Origin: Terriglobia bacterium
Lineage (GTDB): Bacteria > Acidobacteriota > Terriglobia > UBA7540
Direction: 5' to 3'
Assembly (NCBI GenBank): GCA_030042795.1
Contig: JASHYZ010000193.1
Coordinates: 1-5,515, forward strand
DNA length: 5,515 nt
Shown here: positions 5,373 to 5,515 of the stretch, one piece after another
Layout: every line of letters begins with the position of its first letter
Numbering within the stretch: the first letter of the stretch is position 1
Made by a program: the position numbers and the translations under genes
Notes under the pieces: generated by a model
What the model saw: only the letters and a program-made list of their open reading frames with translations
The model's database searches: none
Told to the model about the DNA's origin: nothing

Positions 5373-5515
5373 GGCAGTCGCGGGCAGGAGTGGTCCGTGT
5401 GAGTCAGGCGGATGTCGCAAACTGAGCTTGCAACGGTCAAGACTCATTCTGCATAAGGCAGCCGAACTACCGATATTCGGAGCTCGGCCTGGGCAGGAAT
5501 TGGGCAGACCCGTCT
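5373..5515. other. No gene recognised to the right edge
   Basis: I translated the minus strand in all three frames looking for the C-terminus of ribosomal protein L13 (rplM), the usual neighbour of rpsI. All three frames hit stops and none resembles L13. I see no other gene, tRNA or clear repeat here. Confidence 0.45.

Overview
The window reads as a bacterial chromosome segment, most likely from Acidobacteriota or a nearby soil phylum. That placement rests on remembered similarity only: the dynamin-tail/HAD gene pair, the character of the S9 protein, and a GGCACGGCT-type palindromic intergenic repeat. No taxonomic marker is intact, so it is a moderate-confidence inference.

Left part, + strand (1-1270). 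The window opens inside the coiled-coil tail of a probable dynamin-family GTPase. After 26 nt comes a GTG-started HAD-IB phosphatase-like gene. Its fold motifs are recognisable, but the nucleophile aspartate of motif I is alanine and the first aspartate of motif IV is glycine, so it looks like a pseudo-phosphatase.

Convergent junction (1271-1508). This gap holds a compact nested palindrome of about 147 bp. Two REP-like hairpins in opposite orientation flank a perfect 17-bp stem-loop.

Right part, all on the - strand (1509-5515). Read in the direction of transcription (right to left) the order is: a broken rpsI (ribosomal protein S9) copy with a nonsense codon and a +1 frameshift; a DUF211 gene; a 5-TM VIT1/CCC1-like membrane protein that overlaps DUF211 by ATGA; a 287-nt gap; a 47-codon single-TM protein with a good ribosome binding site; a complete Nramp/MntH metal importer; and an unrecognised 118-aa basic protein. 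DUF211-VIT and smORF-MntH together look like a divalent-metal (Mn/Fe) module. MntH would bring metal in by proton symport, and the VIT-like protein would export or sequester it. DUF211 is translationally coupled to the VIT-like gene and is the best candidate for its soluble partner or regulator. The small membrane protein may assist MntH. The family assignments come from motifs; the shared metal role is inferred from gene order.

No tRNA, rRNA, CRISPR array or intact transposase was seen. The most unusual items are the active-site-dead HAD protein, the decayed rpsI copy, the overlapping DUF211-VIT pair, the unlisted small membrane protein before mntH, and the nested palindrome.
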